Program-made: the position numbers and the translations under genes
Part shown: positions 55,023 to 64,000 of the stretch, piece after piece
How the letters are laid out: the number at the start of each line of letters is the position of its first letter
Numbering within the stretch: the first letter of the stretch is position 1
The notes under the pieces: model-generated
The model's input: only the letters and a program-made list of their open reading frames with translations
Told to the model about the DNA's origin: nothing
Database searches by the model: none
Origin: Cherax quadricarinatus
Taxonomy: Eukaryota > Arthropoda > Malacostraca > Decapoda > Parastacidae
NCBI RefSeq assembly: GCF_038502225.1
Contig: NW_027196443.1
Coordinates: 15,001 to 79,000, forward strand
Length of the DNA: 64,000 nucleotides
Reading direction: 5' to 3'

Positions 55023-57413
55023 TTGGTAATAAGTAATACATATTTTATGAAAAAGAGGATAAATAAATATACAAGGTATGATGTAGCACGTAATGAAAGT
55101 AGTTTGTTAGATTATGTATTGGTGGATAAAAGGTTGATGGGTAGGCTCCAGGATGTACATGTTTATAGAGGGGCAACTGATATATCAGATCATTATTTAG
55201 TTGTAGCTACAGTTAGAGTAAGAGGTAGATGGGAAAAGAGGAAGGTGGCAACAACAAGTAAGAGGGAGGTGAAAGTGTATAAACTAAGGGAGGAGGAAGT
55301 TCGGGCGAGATATAAGCGACTATTGGCAGAAAGGTGGGCTAGTGCAAAGATGAGTAGTGGGGGGGTTGAAGAGGGTTGGAATAGTTTTAAAAATGCAGTA
55401 TTAGAATGTGGGGCAGAAGTTTGTGGTTATAGGAGGGTGGGGGCAGGAGGAAAGAGGAGTGATTGGTGGAATGATGAAGTAAAGGGTGTGATAAAAGAGA
55501 AAAAGGTAGCTTACGAGAGGTTTTTACAAAGCAGAAGTGTTATAAGAAGAGCAGAGTATATGGAGAGTAAAAGAAAGGTGAAGAGAGTGGTGAGAGAGTG
55601 CAAAAGGAGAGCAGATGAAAGAGTGGGAGAGGCACTGTCAAGAAATTTTAATGAAAATAAGAAAAAATTTTGGAGTGAGTTAAACAAGTTAAGAAAGCCT
55701 AGGGAAAGTATGGATTTGTCAGTTAAAAACAGAGTAGGGGAGTTAGTAGATGGGGAGAGGGAGGTATTAGGTAGATGGCGAGAATATTTTGAGGAACTTT
55801 TAAATGTTGAGGAAGAAAGGGAGGCGGTAATTTCATGCACTGGCCAGGGAGGTATACCATCTTTTAGGAGTGAAGAAGAGCAGAATGTAAGTGTGGTGGA
55901 GGTACGTGAGGCATTACGTAGAATGAAAGGGGGTAAAGCAGCTGGAACTGATGGGATCATGACAGAAATGTTAAAAGCAGGGGGGGATATAGTGTTGGAG
56001 TGGTTGGTACTTTTGTTTAATAAATGTATGAAAGAGGGGAAGGTACCTAGGGATTGGCGGAGAGCATGTATAGTCCCTTTATATAAAGGGAAAGGGGACA
56101 AAAGAGATTGTAAAAATTATAGAGGAATAAGTTTACTGAGTATACCAGGAAAAGTATACGGTAGGGTTATAATTGAAAGAATTAGAGGTAAGACAGAATG
56201 TAGAATTGCGGATGAGCAAGGAGGCTTCAGAGTGGGTAGGGGATGTGTAGATCAAGTGTTTACATTGAAGCATATATGTGAACAGTATTTAGATAAAGGT
56301 AGGGAAGTTTTTATTGCATTTATGGATTTAGAAAAGGCATATGATAGAGTGGATAGAGGAGCAATGTGGCAGATGTTGCAAGTATATGGAATAGGTGGTA
56401 AGTTACTAAATGCTGTAAAGAGCTTTTATGAGGATAGTGAGGCTCAGGTTAGGGTGTGTAGAAGAGAGGGAGAATACTTCCCGGTAAAAGTAGGTCTTAG
56501 ACAGGGATGTGTAATGTCACCATGGTTGTTTAATATATTTATAGATGGGGTTGTAAAAGAAGTAAATGCTAGGGTGTTCGGGAGAGGGGTGGGATTAAAT
56601 TATGGGGAATCAAATTCAAAATGGGAATTGACACAGTTACTTTTTGCTGATGATACTGTGCTTATGGGAGATTCTAAAGAAAAATTGCAAAGGTTAGTGG
56701 ATGAGTTTGAGAATGTGTGTAAAGGTAGAAAGTTGAAAGTGAACATAGAAAAGAGTAAGGTGATGAGGGTATCAAATGATTTAGATAAAGAAAAATTGGA
56801 TATCAAATTGGGGAGGAGGAGTATGGAAGAAGTGAATGTTTTCAGATACTTGGGAGTTGACGTGTCGGCGGATGGATTTATGAAGGATGAGGTTAATCAT
56901 AGAATTGATGAGGGAAAAAAGGTGAGTGGTGCGTTGAGGTATATGTGGAGTCAAAAAACGTTATCTATGGAGGCAAAGAAGGGAATGTATGAAAGTATAG
57001 TAGTACCAACACTCTTATATGGATGTGAAGCTTGGGTGGTAAATGCAGCAGCGAGGAGACGGTTGGAGGCAGTGGAGATGTCCTGTCTAAGGGCAATGTG
57101 TGGTGTAAATATTATGCAGAAAATTCGGAGTGTGGAAATTAGGAGAAGGTGTGGAGTTAATAAAAGCATTAGTCAGAGGGCAGAAGAGGGGTTGTTGAGG
57201 TGGTTTGGTCATTTAGAGAGAATGGATCAAAGTAGAATGACATGGAAAGCATATAAATCTATAGGGGAAGGAAAGAGGGGTAGGGGTCGTCCTCGAAAGG
57301 GTTGGAAAGAGGGGGTAAAGGAGGTTTTGTGGGCGAGGGGCTTGGACTTCCAGCAAGCGTGCATGAGCGTGTTAGATAGGAGTGAATGGAGACGAATGAT
57401 ACTTGGGACCTGA
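55023..57413 (+). CDS. RTE-like LINE, end of endonuclease plus complete RT
   Basis: 796 codons, uninterrupted. It begins in the endonuclease (SLLDYVLVDKRLMGRL and the catalytic SDH in DISDHYLVVATVRV). Linker DWWNDEVKGVIKEKKVAYER, then GKAAGTDGIMTEMLKAGGD, NYRGISLLSIPGKVYGR, motif A FMDLEKAYDRVDR, motif [15 protein letters not shown], motif C LLFADDTVL, YLGVDVSADG, LYGCEAWV, RWFGHLERM, GRPRKGW. The product would nick target DNA and reverse-transcribe the element. RT looks functional; the front of the endonuclease is broken. 3' UTR to about 57745 (GGGTCACCCTGCCTCGGTGG) then poly(A)/(TA)n. Most complete copy of the family in the window. Confidence 0.9.
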   Translation: MVISNTYFMKKRINKYTRYDVARNESSLLDYVLVDKRLMGRLQDVHVYRGATDISDHYLVVATVRVRGRWEKRKVATTSKREVKVYKLREEEVRARYKRLLAERWASAKMSSGGVEEGWNSFKNAVLECGAEVCGYRRVGAGGKRSDWWNDEVKGVIKEKKVAYERFLQSRSVIRRAEYMESKRKVKRVVRECKRRADERVGEALSRNFNENKKKFWSELNKLRKPRESMDLSVKNRVGELVDGEREVLGRWREYFEELLNVEEEREAVISCTGQGGIPSFRSEEEQNVSVVEVREALRRMKGGKAAGTDGIMTEMLKAGGDIVLEWLVLLFNKCMKEGKVPRDWRRACIVPLYKGKGDKRDCKNYRGISLLSIPGKVYGRVIIERIRGKTECRIADEQGGFRVGRGCVDQVFTLKHICEQYLDKGREVFIAFMDLEKAYDRVDRGAMWQMLQVYGIGGKLLNAVKSFYEDSEAQVRVCRREGEYFPVKVGLRQGCVMSPWLFNIFIDGVVKEVNARVFGRGVGLNYGESNSKWELTQLLFADDTVLMGDSKEKLQRLVDEFENVCKGRKLKVNIEKSKVMRVSNDLDKEKLDIKLGRRSMEEVNVFRYLGVDVSADGFMKDEVNHRIDEGKKVSGALRYMWSQKTLSMEAKKGMYESIVVPTLLYGCEAWVVNAAARRRLEAVEMSCLRAMCGVNIMQKIRSVEIRRRCGVNKSISQRAEEGLLRWFGHLERMDQSRMTWKAYKSIGEGKRGRGRPRKGWKEGVKEVLWARGLDFQQACMSVLDRSEWRRMILGT

Positions 57414-57743
57414 CGATCTGTTGGAGTGTGAGCAGGGTAATATTTAGTGAAGGGATTCAGGGAAACCGGTTATTTTCATATAGTCGGACTTGAGTCCTGG
57501 AAATGGGAAGTACAATGCCTGCACTTTAAAGGAGGGGTTTGGGATATTGGCAGTTTGGAGGGATATGTTGTGTATCTTTATACGTATATGCTTCTAAACT
57601 GTTGTATTCTGAGCACCTCTGCAAAAGCAGTGATAATGTGTGAGTGTGGTGAAAGTGTTGAATGATGATGAAAGTATTTTCTTTTTGGGGATTTTCTTTC
57701 TTTTTTGGGTCACCCTGCCTCGGTGGGAGACGGCCGACTTGTT

Positions 57744-57775
<32 letters not shown>
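57414..57775 (+). repeat. RTE-like 3' UTR with A/TA tail
   Basis: GATCTGTTGGAGTGTGAGCA, GGGATTCAGGGAAACCGG, TGCCTGCACTTTAAAGGAGG, GGTGGGAGACGGCCG, then (A)n and (TA)n. Confidence 0.8.
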
Positions 57776-57778
<3 letters not shown>

Positions 57779-57818
57779 CCCCGGAGCTGTTTGAATATTT
57801 TGTTGTCCTACCACCACT

Positions 57819-57944
<126 letters not shown>

Positions 57945-58069
57945 TATGTATATTATCTGATTTTGCTAATAGTTTTTTCGAGCAACTTCAGTGATAACAG
58001 ATTATGTGGGAAGAACATGAACATACAGCGTAGTTTTTAGTTAGCGATAAATCTGAGTAGCTTAGCTGT

Positions 58070-58365
58070 AGGTGTGAAAATGAATACCCAACACCTGAAT
58101 GAAGGTGAGGACATGTGAATATGAGTACTCAGGTCTTAAATCCCTTGAGTGAGGGCGATAATAAGTGTTAATATGAGTATTCAAGTTTTGCAATATCTGA
58201 ATGAAGATGATGATAGATGTGTGACAATGAGTGCCCAGGTCTTGCAGTGTCTGAGTGAAGGTGAAGACAGAGGTTTGAACATGAATGCTTAACACCTGAG
58301 TGAAGGTGAGGACAGAGGTTTGAACATGAATGCTTAACACCTGAGTGAAGGTGAGGACAGACACC
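58070..58365. repeat. Irregular 45-53 bp minisatellite, about 6 units
   Basis: The last two units are nearly identical 45-mers (GAGGTTTGAACATGAATGCT, TAACACCTGAGTGAAGGTGA, GGACA); earlier units are longer and diverged. Confidence 0.8.
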
Positions 58366-58796
58366 CCCCGCATGACCGGGTTCACCTTGAGACAGCAACA
58401 AGTACTGCAGAAAATAATTTGCTTCATCCTGGTCATTTATTGTCTTCCTCTCCTCGCCTTTCTGCACCACATTGTGCTCGTCTTTGTTTCCGAAAAAAAA
58501 ACTTTTTTGTGTGTAGTTAGTAGTAATCTGTCAAAGGCTCTTGTCAAATATACATAGCCTCTATGTGTGTATATACTCGATTTGTTGGGTAAAATGAGCA
58601 ATGCCGAATAGGCCAAGTCAGCAAGTTGTCAGAATTTGCCGAGTTTAGCGTAGTCATTATCATATTTCCCACCTTCACGGAAGAAGAAGCACTCACACGG
58701 GAATGCTGGAGAAGCATTGTCGACGAAGCGTATTAAAATGTATTAAGTGATAGTCGTTCTTTTGTGTGATCCAGGCTCTTCAATGGAGAGTTGAGG
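58366..58796. other. No feature seen
   Basis: Short unique-looking sequence. 58595-58625 (GCAATGCCGAATAGGCCAAG) faintly recalls the MITE end at 44137 but lacks a partner. Confidence 0.4.
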
Positions 58797-58935
58797 ATTG
58801 GCCATAATGCCGGTGAAAAACTCTTGATCTAAGAAATTGGACCTATCCTCCCATTCCTGGGGTCGACCCTAATTACCTATTCCCCAAGGCACTGTTGTAC
58901 CCCTATGGGGTAAGCACTCCCACATGTATGTAATG
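58797..58935 (+). repeat. SINE family A, diverged
   Basis: AATGCCGGTGAAAAACTCTT, ATTACCTATTCCCCAAGGCA, TGTACCCCTATGGGGTAAGC. Confidence 0.65.
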
Positions 58936-59278
58936 TTAGAATTAGTTCATTTAGGTTAATTTGCGTTAACATGATCCCCATTAACGTATAAAAACATGGG
59001 CTAACATGAATACAGTATAAAAGCAACTTTGTCATTACGACCGATTGCGTAATGTGTTGGGCCCAAACATTTCATAATGTGACTTGAGAAGTTTCTTAAC
59101 TTATCGTGTTATAGACCCGTTCTGAATGAAAGGTCTGGTCACTCCTGTAATAAGTTGGATAAAATAGTTTCCTCTGAGTGTATTAGTGTTCATCCAGGCA
59201 ATCTCCACGGCAACCTTTAATGTCAGTACTGTCTCTAAAGTAGCTTAAAAATGCACATGAGCAAACACTAGGACACAA

Positions 59279-59316
59279 TAGAAAACGTTTCGGTCCTTGG
59301 ACCTTGATCACTTCTA
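59279..59316 (-). ncRNA. Hammerhead-like motif, GUGAUCA first box
   Basis: Minus strand: UAGAA, GUGAUCA, A, stem II GGUCC-AA-GGACC, GAAACGUU, UUCUA. Helix I UAGAA/UUCUA and stem II are perfect; the first box differs from CUGANGA at two positions. Confidence 0.4.
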
Positions 59317-59499
59317 GATATATCCTGGTGTTTGCTCGCGTATTTTTTTAAACTGTTTGTCGGCATCGTTATCAAGATTCAAATCAGACTCTCAAAAGTT
59401 ATGCATAGACGAGTTTTACTTGCTTCGGTCAGTGAATCTCGCATGTATCCCTTCAGCAACAGCAAGGCATTGCAGCGGTCTTCATCCAGACATTTAGAG

Positions 59500-59595
59500 T
59501 TACCTTCAGTTTATTTCGAATCAAACCTAATTACCTCAAGCCAACAAGCGTTGTATGACCCCTGCGGGTTTAGGATTTCATGAATATAATATACT
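59500..59595 (+). repeat. SINE family A 3' part
   Basis: TCAAACCTAATTACCTCAAG then CGTTGTATGACCCCTGCGGG and TTTAGGATTTCATGAATATAAT. Confidence 0.65.
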
Positions 59596-59679
59596 AATAA
59601 CGTAAACGCCAGTACAGCCAAGCTCATTGACAATACTAAAAACATTCTTGCTCTTATTGCTTGTTCCAATGCACCAGAT

Positions 59680-59790
59680 AGTGGAGTCCAAAAGAACCCG
59701 AGTTCGATTTATGGGCAGGGTGAAATGTATACGTGTCTCCTTACATCTGTTGTCCCTGTTCACTCAAATAGGCACTATGTGGAAAATTGC
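59680..59790 (+). repeat. tRNA-SINE fragment
   Basis: Intact B-box region GAGTTCGATTTATGG followed by CTGTTGTCCCTGTTCACTCA, as in the tRNA-derived SINE family. Confidence 0.55.
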
Positions 59791-59989
59791 ATTTATCTGA
59801 ATGTATCATTATGTACATAACAGTAAATGAACAAAGATAATTATTATTTATCAAGTTAGACAAGTAGGAATTTGGGACACCTAGGTCGCAAAAAATGTCC
59901 CCCTTCGATACCTACCACTGTCATATCCACAAGTTGCTCTGGACCTATTAATTAAATGAAATATACATACACCAGGAATGCTGGTAAAT

Positions 59990-60484
59990 ATATAAATTTG
60001 TGGACTGTATATTAAAATTAAAAAATGGATTATATATATATACACATATTACATAACAGAAGGAAAATATATCTTAATATCACTCACCAATTTGACTGGA
60101 TATTAAGTGTATCATACTCAGAAAACCTCACTAACTAAATTTATGAAAATAACACTGGCCAGAATTATACACAAATCTAGAGACTTATCTGAGGTTCCTG
60201 GAGCTGTCTTGTCCAGTCGCCTGATATCTCAAGTTATGCAGGAATGCACATCCAACAATTTCGCCTCCTATTTGAGAGGTGTCAGCCCAATTTTAACCTC
60301 TAGAGCACGAAAAATTCTTCCCATTACACTAACGTTGTATCCAATTCAAAACCAACATGGCGAGTCTCCTCTGTGCAGGCGCAGCTTCCCATTTCCGATA
60401 ACATAATTTTTATTAAATACAGTATGACCATCTATTTACATATAACCACTGTATTTCTGGAAAATATATACAGTATTTTCCACA
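59990..60484 (-). repeat. Possible 3' LTR of the BEL/Pao element
   Basis: Lies directly after the pol frame on the minus strand and starts TGTGGAAAATACTG. No second LTR is in the window and no polypurine tract is evident, so this is a weak call. Confidence 0.3.
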
Positions 60485-62912
60485 CTGTGGCCAGGAGGAG
60501 TTCGTTGCTAAACGACTCAAATTGCTCATTTGACAATAGTGAAGGACCTGGGTACATATAGGATCTGGCATCCACACGGCGACATATTACACAAGATTTA
60601 ATCACCCTTTTTACACTTTGCTGTCCTTGTGGAATCCAGAAAGTTTCCCTAATACAATTTAAGGTATCTTGTACCCCACCATGCATTACATTTTTATGGG
60701 CATTTAGAACAATTAAATTTGTTAGATGATGAGTTTTGGGCAGTAAGATAGGGTGTTTAGCATAATCACCCAATTCAGCATTTTGTAACCTACCTCTGCA
60801 CCTAATTACATTGTTCTCTAAATACAGCCCCAATTTCTCTATTATGGAACCTTTCACAATTTTACTTTCCATCATCAATTTAATCTCATTTCCATAGATT
60901 TCCTCCTGTACCCTCTTTATCCAATATTCAAGAGGATGTGAAAACTTATATGAAATATTCATCTTGTTTAGAAATTTAAACACCAACTTAGTTACATTGA
61001 TTAGTTTGGGTAAAGAAGAATACCTATTTATATCAATGGCTAAGGAAGGACAAACTATTGGAGCGGTGGTCACAGTAATTTCAACAGGAGCAATATACGC
61101 CTTTTGTACAGGCCAATTAGCTTTATTTACCAACCAGCTCGGTCCTTTAAACCATGATACAGCATTTACAAATTTAGCATAAGGTAAACCTCGAGACAAG
61201 AAATCAGCTGGATTCTCCTCACCAGGTATATGATTAAATGTTAACATATGCTGACCCAAACTATTATACTTCTCTTGCATCTGATTAATTTCAGCGACTC
61301 TGTTTTGTACGTACACAATTTTACTGTTTCCATTACGAATCCATTGTAAGGATACCTCATTATCAGACCAAATTACAGTGTCGCTAATATTTATCTCCTG
61401 CAACTTATTTCTTATATAATTAGCTAATTTGACACCTACATAAATGGCTGTTAATTCCAACTGAGGTAAGGTACGTGATTTAATTGGAGACACTTTAGCC
61501 TTAGACATAACAAGAGAAATAACACTATTACATTGAAGGTAAGCAACTGCTCCATATGCCAATTTTGAAGCATCACAAAAAATGTGGAGTACATTTTTCC
61601 CATTTGGATTGGCCACCTGGCGTGGGAACTCCAACATTGGAATTTTTTCATAATCACCAATTAATTCATCCCACCTGTTAATGAATTCCTCAGGTAGAAT
61701 TTCATCCCAAGCACATTTAAGTTTCCATGCTTCCTGAATTAATAATTTCCCTCTTATAGTAAGGGGTGACACTAAACCTAGTGGATCAAAACATTTGGAA
61801 ACTTCAGCAAGCAAAACTCTCTTAGTTAATTTATTGGGCATACTGTAATTATTAGGTTTTAACATTAACAAATCTCTCTCAGTATCCCAAGTTAATCCCA
61901 ATACATTACTACATTTTGGCACTTCATCTCCAGGGTAATCTTTACTTATTTTGTCCTTTAATTTGGACGAATTACTATTCCATTCCCTCAGAGGCATATT
62001 TGCACTTTGCATTATTTTATTAGCCTCTCCATAAGTCATTAACAGTTCCTCTTCAGTTGACGTCACACCCAGGAAATTGTCCACATAAAATTGTTTGCTC
62101 ATTACTTTACTCAATGGACTTCCCATACGTTTAAGGTGTGCATTTATCGTCGCTTGAAGTAGGAACGGACTGGATGTAGCACCAAATAATACGCTCCTAA
62201 AGCGAAAGGTTTTCAGAGGGCTAAGTGGGTCACTAGGATTCTCAGGCCATAAGAAGCGGGTACAATCCCGGTCAGCCTCTTGTAAACCCACTCTTAGGAA
62301 AGCTTTACTTATGTCAGCCGTAAAGGCATAATGCTTCACTCTGAAATTTAATAAGATATCTCCTAATTTTTCCGTCAACGACGGACCTGTCATCAAACAG
62401 TCATTTAAACTAGGTACATTTTTGTTACTCCTGGCACTACAATTAAACACAATCCTCAAAGGAGTGGTCTTAGAATCCTTCTTCACTCCGTGATGTGGCA
62501 AATAGTGACCATAAATTTTGGCTTGCTCAGGAGGTACCTCTTCTATAAATTTATTAATTAACTGCTCAGCAATTATATCATTATAGGCAGTTAACAATTC
62601 TGGTGTCTTACTCAGTTCGCGGAGCTGAGCCTTTAATTGTCCATATGCCATTCTGTAATTAGTGGGCAATTCTGGATGGTTCAGTCTCCACGGAAGTCGT
62701 ACCCAGTATTGTCCAGATTCAAATTTTACATCTCTCAGGTATTGTTCCTGAGTAAAAGAATCGTCTGGACTTTCTTCATTTACATTTATTCCAATGCTGT
62801 CTAATTCCCACAATTTATGCACTGGCTCAACACCATCCTCTATGGAAGAATTATACTGGGGCACGATTTCATGAGTAAGACACACAGTTATGGTATTTGT
62901 AGTTTCCTCTAG
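60432..62912 (-). CDS. BEL/Pao pol: RT, RNase H and integrase zinc finger; integrase core missing
   Basis: Continuous frame of 826 codons after the TGA at 62913-62915. RT: HYLPHHGVKKDSKTTPLRIV, FTADISKAFLRVGLQEADRD (motif A Asp), VLFGATSSPFLLQATIN, QFYVDNFLGV (motif C is YVDN instead of the usual YVDD). RNase H: IFCDASKLAYGAVAYLQ, LPQLELTAIYVGVKLAN, VIWSDNEVSLQWI, HIPGEENPADFLSRG. HHCC-type finger: HGGVQDTLNCIRETFWIPQG and CVICRR. The frame ends about 40 codons later without the DDE core, where typical BEL pol continues for several hundred residues. The D-to-N change and the lost integrase core make it defective. It would act in cytoplasmic particles copying element RNA. Confidence 0.9.
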   Translation of the reverse strand, partial: LEETTNTITVCLTHEIVPQYNSSIEDGVEPVHKLWELDSIGINVNEESPDDSFTQEQYLRDVKFESGQYWVRLPWRLNHPELPTNYRMAYGQLKAQLRELSKTPELLTAYNDIIAEQLINKFIEEVPPEQAKIYGHYLPHHGVKKDSKTTPLRIVFNCSARSNKNVPSLNDCLMTGPSLTEKLGDILLNFRVKHYAFTADISKAFLRVGLQEADRDCTRFLWPENPSDPLSPLKTFRFRSVLFGATSSPFLLQATINAHLKRMGSPLSKVMSKQFYVDNFLGVTSTEEELLMTYGEANKIMQSANMPLREWNSNSSKLKDKISKDYPGDEVPKCSNVLGLTWDTERDLLMLKPNNYSMPNKLTKRVLLAEVSKCFDPLGLVSPLTIRGKLLIQEAWKLKCAWDEILPEEFINRWDELIGDYEKIPMLEFPRQVANPNGKNVLHIFCDASKLAYGAVAYLQCNSVISLVMSKAKVSPIKSRTLPQLELTAIYVGVKLANYIRNKLQEINISDTVIWSDNEVSLQWIRNGNSKIVYVQNRVAEINQMQEKYNSLGQHMLTFNHIPGEENPADFLSRGLPYAKFVNAVSWFKGPSWLVNKANWPVQKAYIAPVEITVTTAPIVCPSLAIDINRYSSLPKLINVTKLVFKFLNKMNISYKFSHPLEYWIKRVQEEIYGNEIKLMMESKIVKGSIIEKLGLYLENNVIRCRGRLQNAELGDYAKHPILLPKTHHLTNLIVLNAHKNVMHGGVQDTLNCIRETFWIPQGQQSVKRVIKSCVICRRVDARSYMYPGPSLLSNEQFESFSNELLLATVWKILYIFSRNTVVICK

Positions 62913-63959
62913 TCATGAATTATTATTACGAGGAATCCTACCATACATTACATGGCCTCCTGCAGTCTTCAAAAGGGTGACACCACATTTCTTTACCATA
63001 CCCTTTACAAAGGAGGCATAATAGTCACTACCTATCAAAATATTTATTGGGCCTACAGAATCATCACTTACACCAGAAGGTGCTAAATTTACATTATGTG
63101 AAAGTCTTTCTGTAGCTTTACTAAGCCCTACTGTAGATATTTTCTCTGGAAGTCTATCTACAATTACTGCATTAACACGTTTTTTCTCATTGCCCAACCT
63201 GACAGTTACATAAACAGTGTCATACAATTGAGACCTTTTATCCGAGAGAAAACCAGATAATTTTAAAGTTGTGGGATCTCCCATCTGTACTTTCATACCA
63301 TCAAGACATTTACGTTTTATGAAAGTACGCTGGGATCCCTGGTCCAATAATGCAGTTACATTTTTTGATTTATGCCTTTTATCATCAATTTTTACCTGTA
63401 ACACAGGTAAGGCTACTTCAGCAAAACCATCATTATTAACATTAGCAGCAATTTTTACATTAGCTACTGTTGTGTCAGGATTGTCAACATTATCATTATT
63501 ATCAACATTATCATATAGACCTTTACACATGACTATATGGTGTCTTCCTTTGTGACATTGATAACAGAAGTTTAATTTGGCATAACAATCCTTTACATTG
63601 TGATTACCTAAACATCTGATACATCTGTCAAGTTCCTCCAATCTTTCAACTTTATCATTCCATGAATTGTATGCATTGCAATTCTTAGAAAAATGAGTAC
63701 CCTTGCAGAAAAGACAATCTCTCTTTTCTTTGACTGGTTTCTTATTAACTGGGCTACTCTTAGGAGGATACTTATTCTTCTTACCTTTTGGAGAATCATT
63801 ATTTCTGATTCCTGCTACTTGATATGCACCTGTGCAACTCTTTTTTGGAAATGAATTTTGATTAACATTGGGATAATTTTCCCCCTTGTGAAACTTGACA
63901 GACACCTCAGAGTTATTATGTGTTGCATCTTTAAAATGAGTTGGTTGGCTGGTCTGCAA
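62913..63959 (-). CDS. BEL/Pao gag C-terminus and protease, ending in TGA
   Basis: 348 codons in the same frame as pol. Three Cys/His knuckles in tandem (CLFCKGTHFSKNC, CIRCLGNHNVKDC, CYQCHKGRHHIVMC), then an aspartic protease with the active-site LLDQGSQRTFI and a second hydrophobic strand INILIGSDYYASF. The knuckles would bind RNA and the protease would process the polyprotein. The frame is preceded by an in-frame TAG at 63960-63962, so the rest of gag is either broken or outside the window. It ends TGA (62913-62915) followed by CTA GAG, with pol continuing in frame. Confidence 0.88.
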   Translation of the reverse strand: MQTSQPTHFKDATHNNSEVSVKFHKGENYPNVNQNSFPKKSCTGAYQVAGIRNNDSPKGKKNKYPPKSSPVNKKPVKEKRDCLFCKGTHFSKNCNAYNSWNDKVERLEELDRCIRCLGNHNVKDCYAKLNFCYQCHKGRHHIVMCKGLYDNVDNNDNVDNPDTTVANVKIAANVNNDGFAEVALPVLQVKIDDKRHKSKNVTALLDQGSQRTFIKRKCLDGMKVQMGDPTTLKLSGFLSDKRSQLYDTVYVTVRLGNEKKRVNAVIVDRLPEKISTVGLSKATERLSHNVNLAPSGVSDDSVGPINILIGSDYYASFVKGMVKKCGVTLLKTAGGHVMYGRIPRNNNS

Positions 63960-64000
63960 CTAAACAATTAATTTTTGTAGACCTAGTCTTATTTCCTACA

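Overview
The window is animal nuclear DNA dominated by interspersed repeats. Recognisable host coding sequence is limited to four short exons: two alternative coiled-coil last exons (3206-3292 and 15403-15489) and two exons of a neuroligin/gliotactin-like cholinesterase-domain gene (about 33217-33718 and 44904-45112). The exons are small, introns exceed 10 kb with GT/AG ends, dinucleotide microsatellites are long, and several LINE clades, BEL and Ty3/gypsy LTR elements, tRNA-SINEs and many MITEs sit side by side. This suggests a large arthropod genome, most likely a decapod crustacean such as a crayfish. That assignment is inference; no species marker is present.

Layout. 1-3.2 kb: CR1-like LINE end, two tandem SINE-like repeats and RTE debris. 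3.2-15.5 kb: two homologous last exons of an unidentified coiled-coil gene, separated by a piggyBac-like MITE, a broken Ty3/gypsy element (minus), an RTE-like LINE (minus) and a second piggyBac-like MITE. 15.5-33 kb: decayed LINE copies, SINE nests with readable target-site duplications, and foldback repeats carrying hammerhead-like cores. 33.2-45.1 kb: first two exons of the gliotactin-like gene, with an 11.2 kb intron filled by a nested L2/CR1-type LINE, foldbacks, an RTE-like copy and a MITE inside a (TA)n tract. 45-52.6 kb: a hammerhead-like foldback and two CR1-like LINE copies, each embedded in CA-rich tandem repeats. 52.6-57.8 kb: an RNase H-bearing LINE (minus) head-to-head with a nearly complete RTE-like LINE (plus). 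58-64 kb: minisatellite, SINE pieces and a BEL/Pao element (minus) whose gag-protease and pol are split by one in-frame TGA followed by CTA.

How it fits together. Nearly all protein-coding capacity is reverse transcriptase from at least five LINE groups plus two LTR groups. SINE-like repeats share 3' ends with the RTE-like LINE, consistent with LINE machinery mobilising them. The most unusual signal is a group of at least six foldback/hairpin-ended repeat families. Each carries a short motif with the layout of a minimal hammerhead ribozyme (CUGANGA-like box, stem II, GAAA box, very short stem III), and helix I complementarity is kept while its sequence changes between families.
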